Positions 10,565-19,253 of a DNA stretch of 64,000 bases are shown here, one piece after another; positions within the stretch are counted from its first letter, which is position 1; each line of letters begins with the position of its first letter. The notes beneath the pieces were generated by a model. That model searched no databases. It was not told the DNA's origin and worked only from the letters and a program-made list of their open reading frames with translations. The stretch comes from Flavobacterium poyangense (GTDB lineage: Bacteria; Bacteroidota; Bacteroidia; Flavobacteriales; Flavobacteriaceae). The stretch spans positions 471,113-535,112 of the forward strand of contig NZ_JAALLN010000001.1 of NCBI RefSeq assembly GCF_011751075.1, in the 5' to 3' direction. The position numbers and the translations under genes were made by a program.

Positions 10565-10718
10565 AAATCCTTTTAATCTGTGAAATCTGAGGCTATTCCT
10601 TTTTTGCCACAGATTGCACTGATTAAAGGGATTATTTCTTAGTTTAAAAAAATAATTCGCGAAAATTCGTGCCATTGCTTTGCCTGTTCGCTATCGCTCG
10701 AGTTGTGGCATGCTTTTT
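10565..10718. repeat. Family B repeat, forward copy
   Basis: Two nested parts: an inverted repeat built on AATCTGTGAAATCTGAGGC/GCCACAGATTGCAC (10567-10631), and a 35-base block (10676-10710) containing CGCTATCGCTCGAGTTGTGG. The same 35-base block occurs inverted at 23121-23155 with one difference. The remainder of the 10374-10902 gap shows no gene. Confidence 0.8.
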
Positions 10719-10760
10719 TTTTGTTACCAAAAACATAGATTAACCTATCATTTCAATAAA

Positions 10761-10787
10761 AGCTTATCATTTTGATAGGCTTTTTTT
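10761..10787 (+). terminator. Hairpin with T-run
   Basis: AGCTTATCA (10761-10769) pairs with TGATAGGCT (10773-10781) across a three-base loop, followed by seven T. It probably terminates read-through from the response-regulator gene before the kdp genes begin. Confidence 0.75.
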
Positions 10788-10902
10788 ACGCCTGATTTTT
10801 GGCACACTACCTCAACACTTTTATTGACAAGGCCTTAGCTTATCTTGCCCTTTTTCGGAACAGCTTTTGGCATAAGAGGAGAGAACATTAAAATTCTTTC
10901 TA

Positions 10903-11184
10903 ATGAAAAATCAAGTCAATACTATTTACAAACAAGCAGAGCGGTTTGCTGAGATTACCAAAAGATCTATTATTTCAGGTAATATCGTTCGGGCAAAAAA
11001 ATGCTTAGCCCTTGCCGAGCGTCTGTTTGTGACCGGAAGTATAGAAACTAAAAACGCCATTTCGAATGTGTACGTTTTCTCGGTTTCTTCCTTTATGGAA
11101 ATGCGTCACTGCAATATTTCACATCTTTTTCCTCAAACCCTTAAAGCCGAATATGTCAAACAAATTAATACTTCGGGGGTGTAG
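10903..11184 (+). CDS. Conserved-looking small protein of unknown function
   Basis: A 93-residue soluble, basic and mostly helical protein. I do not recognise a named family with certainty. The first half (AERFAEITKRSIISGNIVRAKKCLALAERLF) looks like paired amphipathic helices, as in a short helical-hairpin protein. The second half has a cysteine and two histidines in MRHCNISHLFPQ. It has a sensible start, no competing frame and a position between the sigma-54 regulator and the kdp genes, so it is probably real and part of the potassium module. It could be a small regulator or an adaptor; nothing visible decides this. Confidence 0.65.
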   Translation: MKNQVNTIYKQAERFAEITKRSIISGNIVRAKKCLALAERLFVTGSIETKNAISNVYVFSVSSFMEMRHCNISHLFPQTLKAEYVKQINTSGV

Positions 11185-11186
11185 AG

Positions 11187-11373
11187 TTCTGAGTTGTGGG
11201 TTGTGGGTTGTGAGATGTAAAATGTGAGATGTAAGATGTGAATTATAAGACAACTTACAAATCTATTCATTTCATAACTAACTTTTTACAAACACATTTC
11301 ACAAGTAACTTTTCGCAACTCAAAACTCACAACCCAAAACTCACAACCCAAAACCCAAAACCCACATCTCACA
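11187..11373. repeat. Family C inverted repeat (GTGAGATGT / ACATCTCAC)
   Basis: The left half (11187-11245) is made of tandem GTTGTGGGTTGTGAGATGTAAAATGTGAG words. The right half (11313-11373) has the complementary CTCACAACCCAAAACCCACATCTCAC words. Transcribed, it would fold into a long imperfect hairpin in the leader of the kdp mRNA. Related sequence recurs at 11567, 17937, 19136 and 48914-49282. Confidence 0.75.
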
Positions 11374-11390
11374 ATTAAATCTAATACAAT

Positions 11391-11477
11391 ATGTTAACCA
11401 CTACTCTCTTACTCGCATTGGCCGTTTTGCTATTTGCTATTTGTTTTAAATCAGTCGAATTTTTCGAAAAAATCTAA
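11391..11477 (+). CDS. 28-residue single-pass membrane peptide before kdpF
   Basis: A short frame, ATG at 11391 to TAA at 11475-11477, beginning MLTTTLLLALAVLLFAICF and ending KSVEFFEKI. It has one strongly hydrophobic segment (residues 4-19) and a charged C-terminal tail. It lies three bases before kdpF, and its layout (short transmembrane helix, then a K-x-E-F-type tail) resembles KdpF itself. It may be a second KdpF-like accessory peptide of the KdpFABC complex. The support is frame, spacing and composition only; I know of no described family for it. Confidence 0.55.
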   Translation: MLTTTLLLALAVLLFAICFKSVEFFEKI

Positions 11478-11480
11478 ATC

Positions 11481-11558
11481 ATGATCGCACTATTTATTGT
11501 CTCACTTGCCGTTTTCGCCTATTTGGTTTACGTCTTAATCAAACCCGAAAAATTTTAA
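11481..11558 (+). CDS. kdpF: KdpF, small subunit of potassium-transporting ATPase
   Basis: A 25-residue peptide, MIALFIVSLAVFAYLVYVLI followed by KPEKF, which fits the KdpF consensus closely: one transmembrane helix ending in LxKPEKF. KdpF stabilises the KdpABC complex at the inner membrane. It lies directly after the 28-residue peptide and 121 bases before kdpA; that gap carries a hairpin repeat. Confidence 0.9.
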   Translation: MIALFIVSLAVFAYLVYVLIKPEKF

Positions 11559-11566
11559 TAAAGTAC

Positions 11567-11665
11567 AAATGTGAAATGGGGTTTTCAAAAAGTGAAATGT
11601 AAAATGTAAGATGTAAAAAACATTTCACTTCTTACTTATAACTTCTCACTTAGCGCCTCTCACAT
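11567..11665. repeat. Family C hairpin repeat between kdpF and kdpA
   Basis: GTGAAATGTAAAATGTAAGATG words (about 11600-11620) face ACATTTCACTTCTTACTT words (11628-11650) around a short loop, giving a potential hairpin within the kdp transcript. Confidence 0.7.
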
Positions 11666-11679
11666 AAAAATAACAAACT

Positions 11680-13401
11680 ATGAACACAGAATTATTTGGC
11701 ATCATCAGTATTTTTATCGTTTCGATAGTTTTAGCAATTCCGATAGGAAGGTATATTGCTAAAGTTTATTCAAATGATAAAACATTTCTTGATCCTATTT
11801 TCAATCCGATTGAAAAATTTATTTTTAAAATTAGTGGTATTAATTCCACCGAAGAAATGAACTGGAAACAACATCTGAAAGCACTTCTAAGTGTTAATAT
11901 GGTTTGGTTCTTTCTTTGCTTTTTCATTTTATTGTTTCAGGGGTCTTTGTTTTTAAATCCCGATAACAATCCATCAATGACACCCGACTTAGCTTTTAAT
12001 ACCGCTATTTCGTTTGTTGTCAATTGCAATTTACAGCATTATTCAGGCGAAACCGGAGTTTCTTATTTGTCCCAGATGTTCCTGATGTTTTTGCAATTTG
12101 TTTCTGCCGGTGTCGGAATGGCTGCCGCAGCAATGATTTTTACAGCAATGAAAGAAAGAGCTACGGATAAATTGGGTAATTTCTACAATTATTTCATCAA
12201 AAGCTGTACTCGTGTTTTGTTACCACTTTCAACTATCGTAGCTGTAGCGTTATTATTTAGCGGTACACCAATGACTTTTGAAGGAAAAGATGCGATTACT
12301 ACTTTACAAGGTGATGGTATTGAAATTTCTCGTGGACCGGCTGCTGCTTTTGTTGCCATTAAACATATTGGTACAAATGGTGGAGGTTTTTTTGGAACCA
12401 ATTCGGCACATCCGTTAGAGAATCCAACTTATTTTACGAATGCTGTTGAGTTGTGGGCACAATTAATAGTTCCGTTTGCCATGATTTTTGCCTTAGGTTT
12501 TTACTTAAAGAAAAGAAAATTATCCTACGTAATTTTTGGAGTAATGACCATTGGTTTTTTATTACTGGTTGTTCCGACCGTTATAAGCGAAATGAACGGA
12601 AATCCGGCTATCGAAAAAATGGGAATTGCCCAAACTACGGGAGCTATGGAAGGAAAAGAAGTTCGGTTTGGGCCTGCTATTTCAGGTTTCTGGAGTATTG
12701 CAACAACCGTAATTTCTACAGGTTCAGTAAACAGTATGCACGATAGTTCAATGCCGGTTTCCGGAGCTATGGAATTGCTTGCTATGATGATTAATGCTTT
12801 TTATGGCGGTTGTGGTGTTGGAATTCTAAACTTCTATGTTTTCATTATTCTTGCGGTATTCATCTCCGGATTAATGGTGGGACGAACTCCTGAGTTTTTA
12901 GGAAAGAAAATCGAAGCCCGGGAAGTTAAAATTGCCGCATTTATTGCTATTCTACACCCGCTATTGATCTTATCTGGAACAGCTTTAGCTTCTTATTTTG
13001 CAGCAAATGATACGGCAATGGGATGGTGGTTTAGCGGAAATGCTACCGGCTGGTTAAACAATCCGGGACATCATGGATTCTCCGAAATGTTATACGAATA
13101 TACTTCGAGTGCTGCCAACAACGGTTCGGGTTTTGAAGGTTTGGGTGATAACAACCCATTTTGGAATATTACAACAGGAATTGTATTGCTATTGAGTCGT
13201 TTTATTCCAATCGTCGGTCCATTGGCAATTGCAGGATTATTGGCGAGTAAAAAATACATTCCGGAAAGTTCAGGAACTTTAAAAACAGACACTTCTATTT
13301 TTGGTGTAATGGTTTTTGCCGTGATCGCAATTATTGCTGCTTTATCTTTCTTTCCGGCGTTGGCACTTGGTCCTTTAGCGGAATATTTTACACTAAAATA
13401 A
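11680..13401 (+). CDS. kdpA: Potassium-transporting ATPase subunit A
   Basis: A 573-residue polytopic protein, slightly longer than the E. coli subunit (557). KdpA is the potassium channel-like subunit, related to the SKT/Trk superfamily, which binds K+ and passes it to KdpB. Selectivity-filter segments are visible: NTAISFVVNCNLQHYSGE near residue 107, GTNGGGFFGTNSAHPLENP near 232, CGVGILNFY near 375 and SAANNGSGFEGLG near 474. Ten or so membrane helices are evident. It is followed by kdpB after a repeat-filled gap of 207 bases, unlike the tight spacing of most kdp operons. Confidence 0.97.
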   Translation: MNTELFGIISIFIVSIVLAIPIGRYIAKVYSNDKTFLDPIFNPIEKFIFKISGINSTEEMNWKQHLKALLSVNMVWFFLCFFILLFQGSLFLNPDNNPSMTPDLAFNTAISFVVNCNLQHYSGETGVSYLSQMFLMFLQFVSAGVGMAAAAMIFTAMKERATDKLGNFYNYFIKSCTRVLLPLSTIVAVALLFSGTPMTFEGKDAITTLQGDGIEISRGPAAAFVAIKHIGTNGGGFFGTNSAHPLENPTYFTNAVELWAQLIVPFAMIFALGFYLKKRKLSYVIFGVMTIGFLLLVVPTVISEMNGNPAIEKMGIAQTTGAMEGKEVRFGPAISGFWSIATTVISTGSVNSMHDSSMPVSGAMELLAMMINAFYGGCGVGILNFYVFIILAVFISGLMVGRTPEFLGKKIEAREVKIAAFIAILHPLLILSGTALASYFAANDTAMGWWFSGNATGWLNNPGHHGFSEMLYEYTSSAANNGSGFEGLGDNNPFWNITTGIVLLLSRFIPIVGPLAIAGLLASKKYIPESSGTLKTDTSIFGVMVFAVIAIIAALSFFPALALGPLAEYFTLK

Positions 13402-13434
13402 CAATTCATTTCTCAATGCTGAGCAATACATTTT

Positions 13435-13572
13435 AACACATAGAAACATAGATCCCAAAATCAAAATAGACCATTAAAGAAAACTCGTTTTTTCACATAG
13501 CTATATGCATATGCAGCTATGCAAAGTGAAACGTCTTAGTCTCAAAGTAAAAATTCTATGTTTCTATGTGTT
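13435..13572. repeat. Inverted repeat between kdpA and kdpB
   Basis: Perfect 18-base arms, AACACATAGAAACATAGA (13435-13452) and its complement (13555-13572), enclose about 100 bases. Inside is a smaller hairpin, CATAGCT (13496-13502) with AGCTATG (13515-13521). Confidence 0.85.
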
Positions 13573-13608
13573 TAAAAAAAGTTTAGCTAAACAAAATAAT
13601 ATACTAAA

Positions 13609-15666
13609 ATGACAACTAATAAATCCAATTCATTATTTGAAAGTAAGCAGGTAAAAGAGGCTCTCGTGCAATCTTTTGTGAAGCTGAATCCAAAAATGAT
13701 GATCAAAAATCCGGTAATGTTTACCGTAGAAATTGGAACTGCCATCATGTTTGCTGTTTGCGTTTCCATTTTACTTGGCGCACAGGATCAAGGTAGTTTT
13801 ATCTATAATTTAATCGTATTTCTAATTTTACTGGCCACGCTTTTGTTTGCCAATTTTGCCGAAGCTATTGCTGAAGCCAGAGGAAAAGCGCAAGCCGACA
13901 GTTTAAGAAAAACACGCGAGGAAACCCCGGCAAGACAGATTTTGCCTAACGGAGAAATTAAAAATATCAGTTCTTCCGAATTAAAAAAAGGCGATATCTT
14001 CATTTGTGAGTCAGGCGATTTAATTGCTACTGATGGTGAAATCATCGAAGGTCTGGCTACAATTGACGAAAGCGCCATTACGGGAGAAAGTGCTCCTGTG
14101 ATTCGGGAGGCCGGCGGTGACAAGTCATCTGTAACCGGAGGAACAAAAGTACTTTCGGATAAAATTAAAGTAGTTGTAACCTCTGAGCCCGGCGAAAGTT
14201 TCCTTGATAAAATGATTGCTTTGGTTGAAGGAGCAAGTCGTCAGAAAACACCAAACGAAATTGCCTTAACCATTTTATTGGCTGCCTTTACCTTAATCTT
14301 CGTAATTGTTTGCGTTACGCTAAAACCATTTGCTGATTATGCCAATGCTCCCATAACCATTGCGGCTTTTATTGCACTATTTGTTTGTTTGATTCCAACC
14401 ACAATTGGCGGATTACTTTCTGCAATTGGAATCGCAGGAATGGACAGAGCTTTGCGTGCCAACGTCATTACAAAATCAGGAAAAGCAGTCGAAACTGCCG
14501 GAGATATTGATGTCTTGCTTTTAGACAAAACAGGAACAATCACAATTGGAAACAGAAAAGCAACCAATTTTTATCCTGCAGAAGGCATTGTTGCTGAGGA
14601 TTTTATTAAATCAGCGGTACTAAGTTCGCTGGCAGATGATACGCCGGAAGGAAAAAGTATTATTGAACTCAGTAAAACCTTAGATATAAATGGTAAAATA
14701 CAGTCCGAAATTTCACTGCTTACAGACAACATTTCACATACCATAAAATTTACGGCCGAAACCAGAACTTCCGGAGTAGTTTTAAAAGACGGAACCAATA
14801 TTAGAAAAGGGGCTCAGGATGCGGCAAAAAACATTGCACTTCAGGCCGGGAATAATTTCCCTGAAGATACTGCTCAAAGAGTAATTGCTATTTCATCTAA
14901 AGGAGGAACTCCATTGGTGGTCATTAAAAACAGCCAGGTTCAGGGTGTTATCGAATTGCAGGACATCATTAAAACGGGTATGAGAGAACGTTTTGAACGC
15001 TTGCATAAAATGGGAGTAAAAACGGTTATGGTTACCGGTGACAATCCGCTCACGGCACAATTTATTGCCGAAGCTGCCGGTGTAGATGACTTTATTGCCG
15101 AGGCGAAACCTGAGGACAAAATGAACTACATTAAAAACGAACAAAATCAAGGAAAACTTGTTGCCATGATGGGTGACGGTACCAATGATGCTCCGGCACT
15201 TGCCCAGGCGAATGTAGGTGTTGCGATGAACAGCGGAACACAAGCTGCCAAAGAAGCAGGAAACATGGTTGACCTTGATAATGACCCAACAAAATTAATT
15301 GAGATCATCGAAATTGGAAAACAATTATTAATGACCAGAGGAACGCTTACCACCTTCTCTATCGCCAATGACGTCGCTAAATATTTTGCTATTGTTCCGG
15401 CTCTTTTTATTACTGCGATTCCGGCTCTTGAAGGTTTGAATATTATGCGTCTGCATAGTCCTGAAAGTGCTATTTTATCGGCTGTAATTTTTAATGCGGT
15501 TATCATTCCAATATTAATTCCGTTAGCGTTGAGAGGGGTTGATTACAAACCAATTGGTGCAAGCGCCATCTTAAAAAGAAACCTGCTGATTTATGGTTTA
15601 GGTGGTTTGATTGTTCCTTTTATCGGAATTAAGTTAATCGATTTACTGGTAGCGCTATTTATGTAA
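13609..15666 (+). CDS. kdpB: Potassium-transporting P-type ATPase subunit B
   Basis: A 685-residue P-type ATPase (E. coli 682), the catalytic subunit that hydrolyses ATP to drive K+ uptake through KdpA. The phosphorylated aspartate is D306 in LLLDKTGT. Other marks are the actuator motif ITGES near residue 160, the KGA nucleotide-site motif near 395, and the hinge [15 protein letters not shown] near 520. The length is complete with no missing motif. It is flanked by repeat-filled gaps of 207 and 332 bases, so the operon is physically loose. Confidence 0.98.
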   Translation: MTTNKSNSLFESKQVKEALVQSFVKLNPKMMIKNPVMFTVEIGTAIMFAVCVSILLGAQDQGSFIYNLIVFLILLATLLFANFAEAIAEARGKAQADSLRKTREETPARQILPNGEIKNISSSELKKGDIFICESGDLIATDGEIIEGLATIDESAITGESAPVIREAGGDKSSVTGGTKVLSDKIKVVVTSEPGESFLDKMIALVEGASRQKTPNEIALTILLAAFTLIFVIVCVTLKPFADYANAPITIAAFIALFVCLIPTTIGGLLSAIGIAGMDRALRANVITKSGKAVETAGDIDVLLLDKTGTITIGNRKATNFYPAEGIVAEDFIKSAVLSSLADDTPEGKSIIELSKTLDINGKIQSEISLLTDNISHTIKFTAETRTSGVVLKDGTNIRKGAQDAAKNIALQAGNNFPEDTAQRVIAISSKGGTPLVVIKNSQVQGVIELQDIIKTGMRERFERLHKMGVKTVMVTGDNPLTAQFIAEAAGVDDFIAEAKPEDKMNYIKNEQNQGKLVAMMGDGTNDAPALAQANVGVAMNSGTQAAKEAGNMVDLDNDPTKLIEIIEIGKQLLMTRGTLTTFSIANDVAKYFAIVPALFITAIPALEGLNIMRLHSPESAILSAVIFNAVIIPILIPLALRGVDYKPIGASAILKRNLLIYGLGGLIVPFIGIKLIDLLVALFM

Positions 15667-15672
15667 TTTAAT

Positions 15673-15980
15673 AAAAAAAGGTTCTGAGTTGCTAAGTCTC
15701 TGAGATCCCAAATCTACAGATACTTTCTAAAACTCTGAGAAACTCAGCCTCTTAGAACCTTTAAAAAAAATAAAAAACTAAGCCTCTGAGTTCCTAAGTC
15801 TCTAAGTCCCCAAATCTATATGTCCAATCTAAAAATCTTAGAAACTTAGAAACTCAGTCCCTTAGAATCTTAAAAAAAAAGCTCTGAGGTTCTAAGTTGC
15901 TAAGTCACTAAGGCCCCGAATCGAAAAGTACTTTCTAAAAATCTTAGAAACTTAGAAACTCAATCGCTTAGAATCTTAAA
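15673..15980. repeat. Three tandem hairpin units (family D) between kdpB and kdpC
   Basis: Three imperfect copies, starting near 15673, 15778 and 15876, each about 100 bases. Each begins with GGTTCTGAGTTGCTAAGTC-like words and ends with the complement GAAACTCAGxCxCTTAGAA, so each can fold on itself. They explain the whole 332-base gap; no gene was seen. Confidence 0.85.
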
Positions 15981-15998
15981 AAAATAAAAAAACTCAAA

Positions 15999-16553
15999 AT
16001 GAAAAATACATTTTCAATCGTAAAATTCACTCTTTTAATGGTGGTTTTATTAGCTGTTGTTTACCCCCTGGCTGTTTACGGAATAGCTCAATTTGCTCCA
16101 AATCAAGGAAAAGGAGAAACGGTTTCGGTTAACGGAAAAGTGGTTGGCTATCAAAAAATAGGTCAGAAATTCGATAAGTCAAACTACTTCTGGGGAAGAC
16201 CTTCGGCTGTAGATTATAATGCCGCAGGAAGTGGCGCAAGTAACAAAGGAGCCAATAACAAAGAATACCTGGATTTGGTTCAAAAAAGAATTGATACTTT
16301 TTTGATTGTACATCCCTACTTAAAAAAATCCGAAATTCCTGCTGATCTGGTAACGGCCTCCGGAAGCGGACTGGATCCGAATATTTCTCCACAAGCTGCT
16401 TTGGTTCAGGTGAAACGTGTTGCCAAAGAAAGAAAATTATCCGAAGATAAAGTAAAGGCTTTGGTTGAATCTAAAATTAATACCCCTACTGTAATGGGAA
16501 CTGCTACCGTAAATGTTCTGGAATTGAATGTGGCTTTGGATGCTTTAAAATAA
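15999..16553 (+). CDS. kdpC: Potassium-transporting ATPase subunit C
   Basis: A 184-residue protein (E. coli 190). One N-terminal membrane helix (about 8-28) is followed by a periplasmic domain. The family motifs YFWGRPSAVDYNAAGSGASN (residues 63-82) and PADLVTASGSGLDPNISPQAA (near 115) are present. KdpC assembles with KdpA and KdpB and raises ATP affinity. It follows kdpB after the triple repeat and precedes a porin gene. Confidence 0.97.
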   Translation: MKNTFSIVKFTLLMVVLLAVVYPLAVYGIAQFAPNQGKGETVSVNGKVVGYQKIGQKFDKSNYFWGRPSAVDYNAAGSGASNKGANNKEYLDLVQKRIDTFLIVHPYLKKSEIPADLVTASGSGLDPNISPQAALVQVKRVAKERKLSEDKVKALVESKINTPTVMGTATVNVLELNVALDALK

Positions 16554-16566
16554 AAACAACTTAATA

Positions 16567-16853
16567 AAACCGGACAGGTTTTGAAAACCTGTCCGGTTTG
16601 AATATCGAAATAATAAATTCTCTCAAAGTTCTAAAAAACACAAATACCAAATAAAAATACAAAAGAACAGGTTTTGAAAACCTGTCCGGTTTGAATATCG
16701 AAATAATAAATTCTCCCAAAGTTTTAAAAAACACGAATACCAAATAAAAATACAAAAGAACAGGTTTTGGAAACCTGTCCGGTTTGAATATCGAAATAAT
16801 AAATTCCCCCAAAGTTTTAAAAAACACGAATACCAAATAAAAATACAAAATGA
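16567..16853. repeat. 93-base tandem triplication in the porin leader
   Basis: Three copies with a period of exactly 93 bases, starting at 16575, 16668 and 16761. Each starts with a hairpin, CAGGTTTTGAAAACCTG (one base changed in the third), then GTCCGGTTTGAATATCG and an A-rich tail. In the first copy the hairpin arms reach 16 bases (16567-16599). The third copy ends at the ATG of the porin gene, so the unit is a duplicated 5' leader. Confidence 0.92.
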
Positions 16854-17926
16854 AAAAAATAATACTTACCGCTTTAATTGCTTTTGGCTTTACCAATTTA
16901 CACGCTCAGGAAGAATCTAAAAGTCCGTTTACATTTTCCGGCTATGTTGATGTCTATTATAGTTATGATTTTGCAAAACCAAAAGATCATACACGCCCCG
17001 GTTTTATTTACAATTACAACAGAAGTAATGAAGTAAACCTCAATTTAGGTTTAGCAAAAGTAAATTACAGCAAAGATAATGTTCGTGGAAATTTTGCCTT
17101 GATGGCCGGAACATATGCACAATATAATCTGTCGGGCGAGCAGGATTTACTAAAAAACGTATACGAAGCCAATGTAGGTGTAAAAATTTCTAAAAGTCAT
17201 GACTTATGGATTGATGCCGGAATTATGCCTTCACATCTTGGTTTTGAAAGTGCCATCGGAAAAGATTGTGCCAACTTAACGAGAAGTATTCTGGCTGAAA
17301 ACTCTCCTTATTATGAAGGGGGTGTAAAAATTGGTTATACCTCAGCCTCTGGAAAATGGTATTTGGCCGGAATGTACCTGAACGGATGGCAAAGGATTCA
17401 GAAAATAGAGGGAAATCAAACGCCGGCTTTCGGAACACAGATTACCTACAAACCATCGGACAGAACAACCCTAAACTGGAGTACTTATGTGGGAAATGAA
17501 CAACCTGATACCGATAAAAAATGGCGCTATTTTAATAACTTTTACGGACAATTTAAAATCACTAATAAAACAAACATAACAGCCGGTATTGATGTAGGTT
17601 CTCAACAATCGGCTAAAAACAGTAACAAATACGATACTTGGTTTGCTCCTATTGTAATTCTACAGTACAAACCAACCGATAAAATTCAATTGGCAGCAAG
17701 AGGCGAATATTACAGCGATGAAAAAGGAGTTATCATCTCAACCAAAACTCCAAACGGTTTTAAAACTTATGGATTTTCAGCTAACTTTGATTATCTGGTT
17801 ACTGATAATGTAATGTTTAGAATAGAAGCCAGAAATCTTTCCAGTAAGGATGAAATTTTTACAAAAAATGACCTCCCAACGGATACGAATACATTTGTAA
17901 CGACTTCGCTGGCAATCAGTTTCTAA
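16850..17926 (+). CDS. Outer-membrane beta-barrel porin (BBP2/OmpL-like)
   Basis: A 358-residue secreted protein. The signal peptide covers about residues 1-19 (hydrophobic core LTALIAFGFTNLHAQ). The rest consists of alternating beta-strand segments rich in aromatic residues, starting FTFSGYVDVYYSY and ending with a C-terminal aromatic residue (TSLAISF), typical of outer-membrane barrels. The pattern fits the putative beta-barrel porin-2 family. Its place between kdpC and the kdpD-like gene suggests that it admits potassium across the outer membrane when Kdp is induced; this is inferred from context. The leader is the 93-base triplication. Confidence 0.85.
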   Translation: MKKIILTALIAFGFTNLHAQEESKSPFTFSGYVDVYYSYDFAKPKDHTRPGFIYNYNRSNEVNLNLGLAKVNYSKDNVRGNFALMAGTYAQYNLSGEQDLLKNVYEANVGVKISKSHDLWIDAGIMPSHLGFESAIGKDCANLTRSILAENSPYYEGGVKIGYTSASGKWYLAGMYLNGWQRIQKIEGNQTPAFGTQITYKPSDRTTLNWSTYVGNEQPDTDKKWRYFNNFYGQFKITNKTNITAGIDVGSQQSAKNSNKYDTWFAPIVILQYKPTDKIQLAARGEYYSDEKGVIISTKTPNGFKTYGFSANFDYLVTDNVMFRIEARNLSSKDEIFTKNDLPTDTNTFVTTSLAISF

Positions 17927-17936
17927 TATAGTGAAA

Positions 17937-17975
17937 TGTAAAATGTGAGATGTGAAATGCATCTCACATTTTACA
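17937..17975. repeat. Family C hairpin between porin and kdpD
   Basis: TGTAAAATGTGAGATG (17937-17952) pairs perfectly with its complement (17960-17975) across a seven-base loop. Further CATCTTACATCTTACATC words follow to about 18000. Confidence 0.88.
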
Positions 17976-18013
17976 TCTTACATCTTACATCTTACATTCT
18001 AGAGCAAACAGAA

Positions 18014-19135
18014 ATGGAAAAAGAAAATAATGCACAGCACTTTCTCGATTTAATTCAGAAGTCACGAAAAGGAAAGTTTAAAGTCTATATTGGGATGAGC
18101 GCCGGTGTGGGTAAAACTTACCGGATGCTACAGGAAGCCCATTCGTTGTTGAAGAACGGAATTGATGTCAAAATTGGCTATATAGAAACACATCTCCGAA
18201 AGGAAACCCATGAGTTATTGTTTGGTCTGCCCGTGATTCCGAGGCGGACTATTTTCTATAAAGGCAAAGAGCTCGAAGAACTCGATGTACAGGCCATCAT
18301 CAATCTCAGACCGGAAGTTGTAATTGTAGATGAACTGGCCCACACCAATGTAGAAGGAAGCAAAAATGAAAAACGCTGGCAGGATGTTTTAGAGATTCTC
18401 GAAGCAGGGATCAATGTAATATCGGCCGTTAATATTCAGCATATTGAGAGCTTAAACGAAGATGTAAAACGTATTACGGGTATTGACGTTCAGGAACGAA
18501 TTCCGGACAATGTTCTGCGAATTGCCGATGAAGTTGTTAATATCGACTTGACTTCAGAGGATTTAATTGCGCGGCTGAAAGAAGGAAAAATTTATACGGC
18601 AGATAAAATTCAGACTGCTTTGACAAACTTCTTTAAATCCGAACAGATTTTACAATTACGTGAATTGGCTTTGAAAGAAGTAGCGAGTCAGGTCGTCCGA
18701 AAAGTAGAGAATGAAGTACCGCAGTTGCAAGCTTTAAAACATGAAAAGCTTTTGGCCTGTATTAGCAGTAATGATAAAACAGCCAAAATTGTAATCCGAA
18801 AGGCAGCACGTTTGGCGGGTTATTACAACGGAAGCTGGTATGTAATGTATGTAGAAACACCCAAGGAAAGCAGCATAAAAATTGCTTTAGACAAACAGCG
18901 TCATTTAATTAATAATTTTAAACTGGCCACACAATTAGGCGCAGAAGTAATTAAGATTGAACATAAAAATATTGCCGATGCGATTCTAATGACAGTCGAA
19001 GAAAAAAACATTACAACGGTCTGCATCGGAAAACCGCATTTGAATTTATTTAAAGTAATTTTGTCAACAACGATTTTCAGACGTTTACTAAACAGTCTGT
19101 CTTTATCGAATGTTGACCTTGTTATTTTATCTTAA
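18014..19135 (+). CDS. KdpD sensor half (no kinase domain)
   Basis: About 373 residues from the ATG at 18014; an upstream in-frame ATG at 17945 lies in the repeat and is rejected. The protein matches the N-terminal part of KdpD. The KdpD ATP-binding domain has Walker A GMSAGVGKTY near residue 23 and Walker B VVIVDELAHTN near 105; it is followed by a universal-stress-like domain (about 245-373). The four membrane helices, GAF and histidine kinase regions of full KdpD (about 890 residues) are absent. The next gene supplies a separate kinase, so sensing and phosphorylation appear split between two proteins. Confidence 0.93.
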   Translation: MEKENNAQHFLDLIQKSRKGKFKVYIGMSAGVGKTYRMLQEAHSLLKNGIDVKIGYIETHLRKETHELLFGLPVIPRRTIFYKGKELEELDVQAIINLRPEVVIVDELAHTNVEGSKNEKRWQDVLEILEAGINVISAVNIQHIESLNEDVKRITGIDVQERIPDNVLRIADEVVNIDLTSEDLIARLKEGKIYTADKIQTALTNFFKSEQILQLRELALKEVASQVVRKVENEVPQLQALKHEKLLACISSNDKTAKIVIRKAARLAGYYNGSWYVMYVETPKESSIKIALDKQRHLINNFKLATQLGAEVIKIEHKNIADAILMTVEEKNITTVCIGKPHLNLFKVILSTTIFRRLLNSLSLSNVDLVILS

Positions 19136-19245
19136 TTGTGAGATGGCGTTGTGTGAAATGTAAAAATGTTTTTTGTGAAATGTTTTTTCGCTTCACATCT
19201 TACAAACAACATTTTACATATAACAAATAACATTTTACACAAATA
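19136..19245. repeat. Family C repeat between kdpD half and kinase
   Basis: GTGTGAAATGTAAAAATG words at the left face CATTTTACATATAAC and CATTTTACAC words at the right, an imperfect inverted repeat like those at 11567 and 17937. Confidence 0.7.
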
Positions 19246-19253
19246 AAAAAGTC

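Noticed and set aside
10800..10816. A -24-like TGGCAC upstream of the small gene before kdp, considered as a sigma-54 promoter
   Set aside because: The -12 half reads CTCAA instead of TTGC, lacking the essential GC; other TGGCA sites at 10704 and 10877 fail in the same way.
16567..16853. Possible short CRISPR-like array
   Set aside because: The repeats are adjoining 93-base units without unique spacers, and no cas genes are near.
16561..16896. A minus-strand frame of 111 codons with a threefold repeated peptide
   Set aside because: It is the 93-base DNA triplication translated; 93 is divisible by three, so the frame stays open by arithmetic, and it overlaps the porin start.
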